Shown piece by piece: positions 25,006 through 34,499 of a DNA stretch of 64,000 nucleotides. The notes under the pieces are model-generated. The model saw only the letters and a program-made list of their open reading frames with translations. It was not told the origin of the DNA and searched no databases. Each line of letters begins with the position of its first letter. The first letter of the stretch is position 1. This stretch comes from JANQQC01 sp965262255 (GTDB lineage: Bacteria; Pseudomonadota; Alphaproteobacteria; Caulobacterales; Hyphomonadaceae): assembly GCA_965262255.1 (NCBI GenBank), contig OZ253505.1, positions 3,472,001 through 3,536,000 of the forward strand. Reading direction: 5' to 3'. A program made the position numbers and the translations under genes.

Positions 25006-27261
25006 ATGTCCACTCTTAACAAATCCAGGTTGTCGGAAGCGACAGTAAATAATGCCCTTGTACGGATGATGTGGAAACGGAACCGCCGCTGGCTCGAATG
25101 TATAGAATCGGAGAAAACGGGAGTACTTTTACAAGAGGCTAGTAAGCGACCAGACATAGTTGTAAATCACCCCGGCAGTTTGCCCGTAATAATTGAGTCT
25201 GAATTTGAACCCGCACGGACAGTTGAAGAAGACGCACGATCACGGCTAGGGAAAATACTATCCCTCGATGGTCGCAGGGTAGAGCAAGTCATAGCGCTAA
25301 AGTTCGAATCTAATATCGCGACAATTAAGCAACAGCATTTAGATAAAGCATTAGAGACGACGGTATTTCGATATGCGTTGTTATCAGTTGATGGTTTAGT
25401 TGTATCTCGTTGGCCCGAGAAAGGCTATATAGAAGGCGGTATTGACGACTTTGTATCATTTGTGGAACAAACAGCGTTGTCAGAAAGTATTATGACTAAA
25501 GGTATGGAGGTACTTGAAAATTGCATTAACGAGGCTGCGAATATAGTTAAGAGGGACAATGATCCTGCAGTGAACACTCAAGAGAATATTGCAAATTTGT
25601 TGAAACAAGACGAAGGTGAGCAAACCTTGCGAATGGCGATGGCGATACTAGCAAACGCCGTATCGTTTCATAATACTATATCCAATCTGCATAAAGTTAT
25701 TCCACTAGGTAATCTCGCTAATTCCTGGGGTAGATACAGCCAAGTTAAGATATCAACTGAATGGCAACGTATTTATACTGAGATCAATTACTGGCCTATA
25801 TTCTACATTGCGAGAGAAATATTAAATTCGTTACGGACAACGACTGCAAGTAATGTATTTTCATCGTTAGTCAAAGCTGCTGTAGAGCTCGAAGGGATCG
25901 GGGCAACTAGTCAACACGACCTGAGCGGTAGGATGTTACAACGGTTGATTTCGGATCGTAAGTTTTTGGCAACGTTCTATACACTTCCAAGTTCGGCCGC
26001 ATTACTAGCAGAATTAGCAGTATCTAGATTGAATGTTAATTGGTCTAGTAAGGACGAGATAACTAAGTTACAGATTGGCGACTTTGCTTGTGGAACTGGG
26101 GCGTTGCTTAATGCCGCATATAGTTCAGTTTTAGCGCGATATAGGAGAACAGGTGGTGACGACAGCAAACTTCACGCACCCTTAATCGAGCACACGTTAG
26201 TCGGCACAGACATAATGCCCGCAGCTACTCATTTAACGGCGTCTATTCTGTCGAGCGCTCATCCAGCTAAACCATTCTTGAACACAAGGATTATTACTCT
26301 ACCGTATGGAAAGAACAAGAATGCGGGTGGAGAAACTATAGATTTAGGTGCTTTGGACTTAATCAAAGAAGAAAACGTGTTTTCCCTGTTTGAGACAAGT
26401 CAAGATAGGATTAAAGGTGGTGACTACGGAGATACTGAGAATGTTAGTATTCATCATAAGTCATTTGATGTAGTGATTATGAATCCTCCGTTCACTCGAA
26501 CTAATAATCATGAAGGCGATAGGGAGGGAATTCCGATTCCCGCGTTTGCTGGTTTAGGCACGTCTGATGAAGAGCAGTATGCTATGGCCAGGAAATTGAA
26601 GAAGAGCAGTGAAAACAAAGGAGGTAATGCGGGGCTCGCAGCAAATTTCATAGAAGTTGCTCACGCCAAACTCAAAGAAGGAGGGGTGCTTGCACTGATA
26701 ATTCCGTTCACGTTTGCGAGTGGAAAGGCTTGGGCGCGAACTAGAGAATTTCTAGAGAAATTCTATACGGACATTACGGTGGTCAGCATAGCAAATGCCA
26801 ACGCAAAAGGAACTGCTTTCTCTGCAGATACCGGTATGGCAGAGGTTCAACTGATTGCAACTAGATCGCAAGGCGAGAATGAGATGAAACCAAAGGTAAC
26901 TTATGTTAATTTGACTCATAGGCCAGAATCTGTGGTTAGAGCACATTACGTGTCGAGGTTGATTGACAATATAGATTCACAAAAAATTGATGGAAGTTTG
27001 TCGATTAATGAAAGTGATTTTGTTGGTAGTTTTACAAGAAGGAATAACGGTTTTGGGAACAGCATGGGAATCTTGGATGTGGATTTGATTAGATCCGCGA
27101 AATCAATTTACCAAGGGGGAATTTTGTTACCTAGGTGCATTGAATCGATAGACATAAAACTGATTGAGATTGGTGTATTGGGCGATCGCGGTCCTGGCTC
27201 TCGAGACATTAATTCGCCAGAGGTTAAACGATTTGGGGGGGGGGCCACGAGGACCGTTTAA
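25006..27261 (+). CDS. large N6-adenine DNA methylase, out-of-phase (truncated) form
   Basis: Residues 1-150 hold a nuclease-like pattern (RPDIVV, then LPVIIESEFEPA) that may be a PD-(D/E)xK relic. The methylase core has motif I DFACGTGALL (about residue 358) and motif IV NPPFTR (about residue 492). LALIIPFTFASG and a target-recognition-like region follow. This is the layout of single-chain type IIG or BREX/DISARM-related adenine methylases. After residue 743 the gene enters a G10 run and stops eight codons later. The following frame carries the missing C terminus. With nine G the product would be about 970 residues. It may be a phase-variable epigenetic or restriction gene, or the run length may be misassembled. 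Confidence 0.8.
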   Translation: MSTLNKSRLSEATVNNALVRMMWKRNRRWLECIESEKTGVLLQEASKRPDIVVNHPGSLPVIIESEFEPARTVEEDARSRLGKILSLDGRRVEQVIALKFESNIATIKQQHLDKALETTVFRYALLSVDGLVVSRWPEKGYIEGGIDDFVSFVEQTALSESIMTKGMEVLENCINEAANIVKRDNDPAVNTQENIANLLKQDEGEQTLRMAMAILANAVSFHNTISNLHKVIPLGNLANSWGRYSQVKISTEWQRIYTEINYWPIFYIAREILNSLRTTTASNVFSSLVKAAVELEGIGATSQHDLSGRMLQRLISDRKFLATFYTLPSSAALLAELAVSRLNVNWSSKDEITKLQIGDFACGTGALLNAAYSSVLARYRRTGGDDSKLHAPLIEHTLVGTDIMPAATHLTASILSSAHPAKPFLNTRIITLPYGKNKNAGGETIDLGALDLIKEENVFSLFETSQDRIKGGDYGDTENVSIHHKSFDVVIMNPPFTRTNNHEGDREGIPIPAFAGLGTSDEEQYAMARKLKKSSENKGGNAGLAANFIEVAHAKLKEGGVLALIIPFTFASGKAWARTREFLEKFYTDITVVSIANANAKGTAFSADTGMAEVQLIATRSQGENEMKPKVTYVNLTHRPESVVRAHYVSRLIDNIDSQKIDGSLSINESDFVGSFTRRNNGFGNSMGILDVDLIRSAKSIYQGGILLPRCIESIDIKLIEIGVLGDRGPGSRDINSPEVKRFGGGATRTV
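27235..27244 (+). repeat. G10 homopolymer inside the methylase gene
   Basis: Ten G lie between ATTT and CCACGA. G10 gives FGGGATRTV and a stop. G9 gives FGGGPRGPFKLEEI and reads on to 27919. Runs of this length slip readily in replication and are the classic switch of phase-variable methylases. Confidence 0.92.
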
Positions 27262-27919
27262 ACTAGAAGAGATAACCTCTCCGATAAACTCTATAACTTA
27301 TCCAACGTTGTGGAATCATGATCATTCGAAAGAGACTAAGTTGGTGGTTGCCCCCAATAAGCAAGGAATAGTCAGAGGTGGATGTGAGGAACGAGCGCAA
27401 AATTTGTGGGAAAAATATGCGGGTAAGTTGTGTTTTAATCAAGATTACCGGTTAAACTCTCAGCCACTGACAGCTTGTTTAACAACAGTGAAAGCACTAG
27501 GCGGGCAGTCGTGGCCTAGATTCGTTCCAGATGACGATTCGCACGAAGTTCCTATAATGTTATTTGCGAATACTACTTTGGGATTAATCGCGCACTGGTG
27601 GATTGGGTCGCGACAGCAACTAGGACGGTCAAGGCTGTCAATCACGAAAATCCCTGATATGATTACCATCGATCCTCGAGAATTCACGAAAGATCAGTTT
27701 GAGACTGCAAACATTATCTTCGAGTTATTCAAAGAGAAGGAATTCCGGCCTGCGAATGAGGCCTATAGAGACAATAGCAGAAAGGATTTAGATTATGCCG
27801 TTTTGGTTGATCTTCTAGGATTACCCGAGTCAGTTATGGAGTCTCTAAATATACTTCGATATAAATGGTGTTGCGAACCTTCTGTTCACGGTGGGAAATT
27901 AACTAGACCAGAGGTGTAA
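27245..27919 (+). CDS. C-terminal part of the adenine methylase in the alternative frame
   Basis: This frame opens at 27164 but makes sense as methylase only from the G-run onwards: PRGPFKLEEITSPINSI, TYPTLWNHD and WWIGSRQQLGRSRLS look like the end of a target-recognition and helical tail. It joins the upstream 743 residues if one G is removed. The coding quality is as good as upstream, so the switch is recent. On its own it has no ribosome site and is unlikely to be translated separately. Confidence 0.72.
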   Translation, partial: PRGPFKLEEITSPINSITYPTLWNHDHSKETKLVVAPNKQGIVRGGCEERAQNLWEKYAGKLCFNQDYRLNSQPLTACLTTVKALGGQSWPRFVPDDDSHEVPIMLFANTTLGLIAHWWIGSRQQLGRSRLSITKIPDMITIDPREFTKDQFETANIIFELFKEKEFRPANEAYRDNSRKDLDYAVLVDLLGLPESVMESLNILRYKWCCEPSVHGGKLTRPEV

Positions 27920-28070
27920 CATTTAGAGGAACGTCGGTTAATGCGTTCTAACGTTGAAATTTTGGGAGTTTTGTGTTAATTCTGCATAGTCGGTAAAAAT
28001 TGCCTCCTAATAGTAACAGACTTCTCGCGCTTGAAGTCGACTAAAAAAGAGTGTCGAAAAGGAAGGACAA

Positions 28071-28553
28071 ATGTCTAACAAAACCGAATCAAATGAATTT
28101 TCCCACCCTCCTGAGGTGAGATTGAACGAAATGGAGGATCGTTTAGGTTCTAGTATCGATTCCTTAGATCACAAGGATGATCTAAAAACCGACTCACTCA
28201 GTAAGGCCATTGATAAGCGGGGAAATGCAGTCATTAGGAAGATCGAAGACCCGGTTGTTGCTCAAGAAAAAATCACATCAATGCAAGTTGCAAAAGTACA
28301 CAAATTACTATCAACAATGCTGCAGGAGCATAAAATTCAAGCAAACAAAAACCGAAACAGCTTTATATTATCGGCGATAGTCCTTGGAGCTCTTATTGCC
28401 GGAATAGGTTGGTTTCTGTCATCTAATTCGCATTCGAATGAAAACTCTCGCACGTTCATAGTTCAACAGGAAAATGTTAAGATTTGTTCAGTGATTTACT
28501 TTGATACGGACGGTCAGTGGAAGTGCTTACATTGTCAGAGTGAGGGGAACTAG
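28071..28553 (+). CDS. single-pass membrane protein, unknown
   Basis: A strong AAGGAAGG precedes the ATG. The first 95 residues are charged and likely coiled coil (RLNEMEDRLGSSIDSLDHKD). One membrane helix follows (FILSAIVLGALIAGIGWFL) and then a short outer tail with four cysteines (two in CLHC). No family recognised. It follows the methylase after about 150 bases and could be an anchor or sensor of the same island. Confidence 0.6.
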   Translation: MSNKTESNEFSHPPEVRLNEMEDRLGSSIDSLDHKDDLKTDSLSKAIDKRGNAVIRKIEDPVVAQEKITSMQVAKVHKLLSTMLQEHKIQANKNRNSFILSAIVLGALIAGIGWFLSSNSHSNENSRTFIVQQENVKICSVIYFDTDGQWKCLHCQSEGN

Positions 28554-29179
28554 CAGATTCAGAAATCTGTTGACTCCAATGTAGCGTTGAAAAGACAAAT
28601 GCGAAAGAAAGAGTTACATAATTTTTTGAAAAAATTTTACTTGCGAAAACCGACGGTTCCTAATCCTAGAAGGAGCCACCGAGCAATGTAAACTAGTCCT
28701 ACTTTGTTTGATAACGTGGACAAACTCTCGAAGAGTAGAGGTAATCTTATGGCACTTGAGATACGGGTCATTAGTTAAGTCACCAATACCATCTGCTGGC
28801 ATCAATGAAACACGTTTCAACAGAGTACCAGCGCCAACCTCTTTATCAGTTCAAAGACATGTGGAATGATGATGGATGAGTTACATGCTCGAGTCCTTAT
28901 ATCTAACAGGCGTTCGTAGTGCGTTATCATATTTGAGTGATTTCTTCGCTGAGGTCGGTTGGCACAGCGAGTCACCTTGAACACCTTGTATCCTGAAGTT
29001 TACTTGTGTTTACCGACAATAATACGTTAGGGAGTGCAGTGGAACGGGCGCCAAAACGCTCTGGCATCTTATAGACCGATCGCGTTACTTACGGCAGATT
29101 TCATAGATGTCGGATAACCGAATTTTTGATCGTCACTACCAACAATCCCCGAACGTTCGTTGTGTGACAGTTTTATGCC
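28554..29179. other. non-coding stretch without recognisable gene
   Basis: No frame with coding character or ribosome site is seen on either strand. The short ORF on the minus strand at 28614-28820 has neither. It may be decayed DNA between two methylase genes. Confidence 0.5.
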
Positions 29180-29209
29180 TCTGGTGGCATATGCGAAAAT
29201 GCCACCAGA
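29180..29209. terminator. 11-bp hairpin, possible terminator
   Basis: TCTGGTGGCAT and ATGCCACCAGA form a perfect 11-bp stem with an eight-base loop. A T-rich stretch (ACTTTGTTTT) follows on the plus strand. It lies about 40 bases beyond the stop of the minus-strand methylase, so it could end transcripts from either side, though no long U-run is present. Confidence 0.5.
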
Positions 29210-29249
29210 TACTTTGTTTTGGTTCTCATAGGTCTTGCCATGCATTTGA

Positions 29250-30056
29250 TTATTTGACACTGTAGGCCTCATTTAACTTTATTGCCAATTCTCGTTTAGA
29301 TAGCGACCGCGTACCAGCTGTTTGACTAGTTATACTGACCCAGTCGATATCACTCAAAAGATCGCGTACCCCCTTCTTTTTTTCCTTCAAGAAGTAGTGT
29401 GTCGTAGAGGACAGCGTATTGATTTGCTCCGTCTTCACACGACCAGCATAGAAACCTACCCGACGCATCGCAAAGTCTGCATTCTCCGGTGTGGTAAATT
29501 CAATTAGACCGTCAATGCTCGGAATAGGTCTAGCCGCCCGGCGCTTGTTTTTACGGCTCCATATCTGCCAACAGCATGGCACATCGTGTTCTTTACCGTT
29601 ATACAAAAAGGCGTTCTTTTCAACGTCTTCGTCATGCGCGAGGTGGAACATTGGATGTAACTTAGAATGAACGCTCTCTTTTCGGAATGTTCTAGGCAAG
29701 ACAAACGCGATTTCATCTGCAAAATCTGCTGCGCGATTAAAAAACCTTATAGCAAGGCTAGAGTTTTTGCCGAACGGTGGGTTACCGATCACGACTGTTG
29801 ATTTGTGTTCACCATGCAGAAAAGCGTCCGATTTAAGGAAGTCCAAACGTTCTATATTCGAAGATTTTGGTTCAATATCGATTGCGCGAAACTTACGTTT
29901 AGCCTCAATGAAGGGAGGTAAGAACGATCCAGTTCCCGCAGACGGTTCTATAAACAAAACGTCCGCGTTGTTCCAACGCCGGAGAATATCTTTGGCGTAC
30001 TTAACTGCCACAGACGGATTGGTGTAGAACTGGTCTAGATTTTTGGCAGATTTCAC
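29250..30056 (-). CDS. solitary adenine-specific DNA methyltransferase
   Basis: The GTG at 30056 has GGAG seven bases upstream and gives the usual start of this family (KNLDQFYTNPSVAVKYAKD); the longer frame from 30149 adds 31 residues with no support. Motif I is FIEPSAGTGSFLPPF, motif IV is IGNPPFGKNS, and a VLPRTFRK segment follows. This resembles phage- or island-borne M.HindII-like adenine methylases of about 270 residues. No nuclease is adjacent, so it is an orphan that may protect or regulate DNA. Confidence 0.78.
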   Translation of the reverse strand: MKSAKNLDQFYTNPSVAVKYAKDILRRWNNADVLFIEPSAGTGSFLPPFIEAKRKFRAIDIEPKSSNIERLDFLKSDAFLHGEHKSTVVIGNPPFGKNSSLAIRFFNRAADFADEIAFVLPRTFRKESVHSKLHPMFHLAHDEDVEKNAFLYNGKEHDVPCCWQIWSRKNKRRAARPIPSIDGLIEFTTPENADFAMRRVGFYAGRVKTEQINTLSSTTHYFLKEKKKGVRDLLSDIDWVSITSQTAGTRSLSKRELAIKLNEAYSVK

Positions 30057-30483
30057 TACAAGTTCTCCGAAGCTTATCGGCAATTCTATCACTGATGCAC
30101 AATGTTTGACAAGTTGGAATTTTTCCAAACTGAAGTTTAGCAAACACATAGAAGATAGTGTTGCATTTTTATTCGCTAAGTCTGAGACTGTTGCGAAACT
30201 AGTTTCTCGTTCGAATTTCGATGATTTGCCCTCAAACTAAATCGCCAGCTGCCTTATTCTAGGATACTCGAGTCGCCGAAACTTCAATTTTTGTAGGTAT
30301 TTTTCCAAACTTTGTGTTTCGCGACAGTTTCAGTCAATTTTGTTCACGGTCAACCTTCGATAAAATATTATGGTATAATGTACTAGCCTGGCTGACATTA
30401 GACGAGGTTCCCATATTTGTTCACGGTAATCGAGATTTACCTGAAATTTTTCTTTCAGAACAAGTTCAAATATATCAAAACAT

Positions 30484-30903
30484 ATGGCTAGCATCTATAA
30501 AATACTTCTCATCACAACAGGATTGTGCTTAGCCTGCAGTTGCCAATCATCAATTGAAAGGGTACGCGGAGCGCTCACGTCTGCCCCAGACTGGTATACA
30601 AGCAAACGAGATGAAATAGCGGGCGAAGGATACCCAGCGTTGATCTGCCGCGCAAATGAGATCGAGACTATTGCGTCTTTCCAGCAGGAATCGATTTTTG
30701 AGGAAGCCTTACTTGAAAAAAGGATTAGTTTTCTGACGAAATTTTCTAGTTTGATTGATGAAACCGACAATCATAACAAACTAGTCCAAGCGAGATCACT
30801 ATTGTCGTCTCTACAGAATGAATTAGAAGAATCGAGAATCTGGACTCAAGATGAGTTGAATGATCTGACTGAGTTGCTGGACTCACTTCCTGATCCGTCG
30901 TAG
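30484..30903 (+). CDS. small putative lipoprotein
   Basis: A signal with lipobox-like LACSC ends near residue 20. It is followed by APDWYTSKRDEIAGEGYPAL, a segment that resembles short lipoproteins of Alphaproteobacteria, and then by acidic helices. No ribosome site is visible before the ATG. It lies 36 bases before the aminotransferase gene. Function unknown; an envelope role is inferred. Confidence 0.6.
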   Translation: MASIYKILLITTGLCLACSCQSSIERVRGALTSAPDWYTSKRDEIAGEGYPALICRANEIETIASFQQESIFEEALLEKRISFLTKFSSLIDETDNHNKLVQARSLLSSLQNELEESRIWTQDELNDLTELLDSLPDPS

Positions 30904-30938
30904 TTATAATAGAATAATTTTGAGAGTCCTAGAATACA

Positions 30939-32114
30939 ATGCAAGGAGAGTTCCATAAGATAAGGCGTTTACCACCGTACGTGTTTGAGCAAGTCAATCG
31001 CAAGGCAGGCGAACTCAGGTCAAACGGTGCCGATATTATCAATCTCGGAATGGGTAACCCGGATCTACCACCTCCCAAACACATTCTTGACAAATTAATT
31101 GAAACGGCAACAAAGCCCGGTGTCAATAGATACTCCTCATCCCGTGGAATTCCGGGACTTAGACGGGCCTTATCCCGGTATTATGATCGTCGGTTTGGGG
31201 TCAAGCTTGATGAAAATAATGAAGTTGTTGTCACTCTAGGATCTAAAGAAGGATTTGCAAACCTCGCTCAGGCAATTTCAGCACCGGGCGACGTTATACT
31301 TGCTCCCGATCCCTCGTACCCGATCCATTCATTTGGTTTTCTAATGGCTGGAGCGTCAATTAGAAACATTCAAGCCTTAACATCTGAACAATACCTCTCA
31401 AATCTTGGTAGGGCAGTGAGACACTCTCACCCGGCTCCTACAGTTATGGTTCTGTGCTATCCGTCGAATCCAACAGCAGAGGTCGTAGATTTAGATTTCT
31501 ACAAAGAAGCAGTAAATTTTGCTCGAAAACACGATTTGTGGGTTTTGTCAGATCTAGCCTATAGTGAAATATATTTTGACGAACCTCCACCTTCAATACT
31601 GCAAGTCGCAGGAGCAAAAGACGTTGCTGTCGAAACAACGACATTGTCCAAGACTTATTCAATGGCCGGATGGCGGGTTGGATTTGCCGCCGGAAACGAA
31701 AGATTGATAGCGGCTTTAGCACGAGTCAAGTCGTATCTCGATTATGGAGCCTATACGCCGATTCAAGTTGCTGCAGTTGCCGCGCTAGATAGTACAACGT
31801 CAGTTGTCGATCAAGTCAGGGCTGTTTACAAATCAAGACGGAATACATTAGTCTCTAGCTTAGAACGCGCAGGGTGGACTGTGCCGACTCCATCAGCGTC
31901 AATGTTTGTTTGGGCTCCTATTCCTGAACAGTTTAACGAAATGGGGAGTTTGCAATTTTCTCTGAAATTGACCGAAGAGGCAGAAGTTGCTGTTTCTCCG
32001 GGGGTCGCTTTCGGGGAGTATGGCGAAGGATATGTTCGAATAAGTTTGGTCGAGAATGAGCAAAGGTTGCGACAAGCTGCACGAAACATACGAAAATTCC
32101 TTGATGCAAACTAA
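30939..32114 (+). CDS. alaC: class I/II aminotransferase, AlaC-like
   Basis: This 391-residue PLP enzyme has the fold-type I pattern: FHKIRRLPPYVFEQVN at the N terminus, INLGMGNPDLPPP, SKEGFANLAQAI, PSYPIHS and the PLP lysine in TLSKTYSMAGWRVGF. The start and motifs match glutamate-pyruvate (AlaC) aminotransferases that precede hom in Alphaproteobacteria. It makes alanine from pyruvate and glutamate in the cytoplasm. It is followed after 51 bases by hom. Confidence 0.88.
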   Translation: MQGEFHKIRRLPPYVFEQVNRKAGELRSNGADIINLGMGNPDLPPPKHILDKLIETATKPGVNRYSSSRGIPGLRRALSRYYDRRFGVKLDENNEVVVTLGSKEGFANLAQAISAPGDVILAPDPSYPIHSFGFLMAGASIRNIQALTSEQYLSNLGRAVRHSHPAPTVMVLCYPSNPTAEVVDLDFYKEAVNFARKHDLWVLSDLAYSEIYFDEPPPSILQVAGAKDVAVETTTLSKTYSMAGWRVGFAAGNERLIAALARVKSYLDYGAYTPIQVAAVAALDSTTSVVDQVRAVYKSRRNTLVSSLERAGWTVPTPSASMFVWAPIPEQFNEMGSLQFSLKLTEEAEVAVSPGVAFGEYGEGYVRISLVENEQRLRQAARNIRKFLDAN

Positions 32115-32165
32115 ACAGATGGCATATTGTTCAGATAAAGTTTACGAAAACCGGAGCTAAATAGA

Positions 32166-33443
32166 ATGAACAAACTAACCGTGGGAATTGCAGGATTAGG
32201 TCATGTGGGATGTGGATTAATTTCACTGCTGAACGAACAAGAGTCCACGCGATTACCGGGCAAAGTCGAAATAGCAGGAGTTTGCGCTCGAAACAAAACT
32301 CAAAAGCGTCTCGTAGATGTCTCAAATTACACTTGGTTTGACGATCCTGTTGACTTAGCCTCCGATCCAAATGTCGATGTATTCGTGGAACTAATGGGGG
32401 GAACGAATAAGCAAGTAAGAGCTACTATAGAAACTGCTTTATCTCACAAAAAGCCGGTTGTGACAGCAAACAAGGCTTTGATCGCGGAATATGGTTCTAA
32501 ATTAGCAGAACTCGCTAGGGAAAATGAAGTTGATTTGATGTTTGAGGCAGCGGTAGCGGGAGGAATTCCAATTGTCCGCGCAGTCCGAGACTCCTTAGCG
32601 GGTGTTCGAATCGAAAGAGTCGCAGGAATTCTTAACGGAACATGCAATTACCTGACAACGACAATGCTTAGCTCAGATCGTGAATACTTAGATGTTTTAA
32701 CGGAAGCTCAGAAATTAGGTTATGCCGAAGCTGATCCAACACTAGATGTGTCGGGATTAGATGCTGCGCATAAAGGCGCTATCCTCGCCGCAATGGCCTT
32801 CTCTGCTGAAATTGATTTTTCTAAAGTTTCAGTGAGCGGAGTAGAAAATATCGAATTGCTTGATCTCAAACTTGCCAAAAAACTCGGTTATACAATAAAA
32901 CTAATAGTCGAGGGATATTTGAAAGACTCACAGGTCGTATGTAGAGTTAAACCGAAGGCGCTTCCGAATAATCACGAACTCGCAAATATAGGAGGAAGTC
33001 TTAATGTTGTGAGAATCGAAGGATCGCCAGTTGGGGCTGTAACATTCTCGGGACCAGGAGCTGGAGGAGGACCAACTGCCAGTGCTGTACTTGGCGATAT
33101 AGCAAAATTATTTACGCCAACAAAAACTCACGCATTTGGACAAGCGGATCATCATCGTACACGATCGTTCGTTAAAGAAGATAATTCAAGCGAAGCCTGT
33201 TTCTTTTTGAGGATCAGACTTAAAGATACTTCCGGTGCTTTAGCAGAACTGACGGAAGTTTTAGCTGAACAAGGTGTTTCAGTCGATAAATTAATTCAAG
33301 AGGGAGCGGATGTAAGTGGAATTTCGCCGGTCGCTATAATCACGCATAAGAGTCCAATACAATCCATCGAAAAAGCGATTGACTATATCGCAAAGTTACC
33401 CGTCTGTTGCGATCAACCTAGGCATATTTTAGTCGAAGATTAA
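32166..33443 (+). CDS. hom: homoserine dehydrogenase
   Basis: GGAG stands nine bases before the ATG. The Rossmann start is VGIAGLGHVGCGLI. The catalytic core shows PVVTANKALIA, FEAAVAGGIPI, ILNGTCNYLTT and GYAEADPTLDVSGLDAAHK. A C-terminal ACT domain (FLRIRLKDTSGALAEL) allows feedback by threonine. The length of 425 residues is standard. It reduces aspartate semialdehyde to homoserine for threonine and methionine. The alaC-hom-glpX-recJ order is the best lineage hint in this window. Confidence 0.96.
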   Translation: MNKLTVGIAGLGHVGCGLISLLNEQESTRLPGKVEIAGVCARNKTQKRLVDVSNYTWFDDPVDLASDPNVDVFVELMGGTNKQVRATIETALSHKKPVVTANKALIAEYGSKLAELARENEVDLMFEAAVAGGIPIVRAVRDSLAGVRIERVAGILNGTCNYLTTTMLSSDREYLDVLTEAQKLGYAEADPTLDVSGLDAAHKGAILAAMAFSAEIDFSKVSVSGVENIELLDLKLAKKLGYTIKLIVEGYLKDSQVVCRVKPKALPNNHELANIGGSLNVVRIEGSPVGAVTFSGPGAGGGPTASAVLGDIAKLFTPTKTHAFGQADHHRTRSFVKEDNSSEACFFLRIRLKDTSGALAELTEVLAEQGVSVDKLIQEGADVSGISPVAIITHKSPIQSIEKAIDYIAKLPVCCDQPRHILVED

Positions 33444-33471
33444 GGTCTTTAAGGCTAAAAGGAATATATTT

Positions 33472-34428
33472 ATGAATACTCCCAATAGTTTATCTTCACT
33501 GGTAGACGCACTTTTAAGAGTTTCGGAACAAACCGCTGCCGCTGCCACCAAGGCAGTTGGGTATGGGGATGAAACCTTAGCAGATAAAATTGCTGTTGAT
33601 GCCATGCGTTCGGCATTGAATAAAATTGACATGAAAGGTCGAATAGTCATCGGCGAAGGAGAAAGAGATGAAGCTCCAATGCTTCATGTCGGCGAGGAGG
33701 TCGGAACAGGCAAAGGAGTAGAGGTTGATATAGCCGTCGACCCGTTAGAAGGCACGTCAGTGACCTCAAGAGGAATGGCGAACGCATTAGTTGTCTTAGC
33801 TGTAAGCCCTAAAGGAGGGCTACTCCATGCTCCTGACACGTATATGAATAAGATCGCGATAGGCCCGGGCTATCCCGTAGGTACAATCAATATCGACGAA
33901 ACTCCTTCAAATAATGTTCAATCGCTTGCCCGAGCGAAAGGTGTAAGTCCAACCGAAATCTGTGTCAGTGTTTTAGATCGACCAAGGCACAAAGACATCA
34001 TAAAAAGTTTACGGGAAGCGGGTGCAAGAGTGATGCTTATTCCGGATGGCGATGTTGCAACGGTCATAGCAGTCGCGCTTGATGATGCAGTAGTCGATAT
34101 GTACATTGGGATCGGAGGCGCTCCAGAAGGTGTACTTGGAGCGGCGGCTTTAAAATGCTTAGGAGGGGAAATGTATGCTCGATTAGTTATCAGAAATTCT
34201 GAGGAAGAACAAAGAGCCCGGCGTTTGGGAATAGGTGATTTAGCTCGCTGTTATAGTTTAGATGATTTGGTGACAGACGAGGTCAGTTTTATCGCTACTG
34301 GTGTAACTGACGGAACACTTGTCGATGGCGTTAAAACCGACGATCATTCGATATCAACGCACTCTCTCGTTATGTCTTCGGCAAGTAAACTTGTTAGAAC
34401 TGTTCATTCGCAGTGGCAAATCGCGTAA
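33472..34428 (+). CDS. glpX: class II fructose-1,6-bisphosphatase
   Basis: AAGGA lies before the ATG. Signature segments are IGEGERDEAPMLHVGE and DIAVDPLEGT, the metal-binding part of the lithium-sensitive phosphatase fold, and later GIGGAPEGVLGAAALKCLGG. At 318 residues it matches GlpX. It removes the 1-phosphate in gluconeogenesis. It lies 28 bases after hom. Confidence 0.96.
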   Translation: MNTPNSLSSLVDALLRVSEQTAAAATKAVGYGDETLADKIAVDAMRSALNKIDMKGRIVIGEGERDEAPMLHVGEEVGTGKGVEVDIAVDPLEGTSVTSRGMANALVVLAVSPKGGLLHAPDTYMNKIAIGPGYPVGTINIDETPSNNVQSLARAKGVSPTEICVSVLDRPRHKDIIKSLREAGARVMLIPDGDVATVIAVALDDAVVDMYIGIGGAPEGVLGAAALKCLGGEMYARLVIRNSEEEQRARRLGIGDLARCYSLDDLVTDEVSFIATGVTDGTLVDGVKTDDHSISTHSLVMSSASKLVRTVHSQWQIA

Positions 34429-34499
34429 ACTTATGCTATGAAAAACCGATCATTTCGGTTATAGTAAAGCGCACATACGCAAACAATTAGGAAAAGACG

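Noticed and set aside
30043..30240. Plus-strand ORF opposite the methylase start
   Set aside because: No coding character, and it overlaps the methylase leader on the other strand.
34444..34460. AACCGA-TCATT-TCGGTT hairpin between glpX and recJ as terminator
   Set aside because: Six-base stem without a T-run; recJ follows closely on the same strand.
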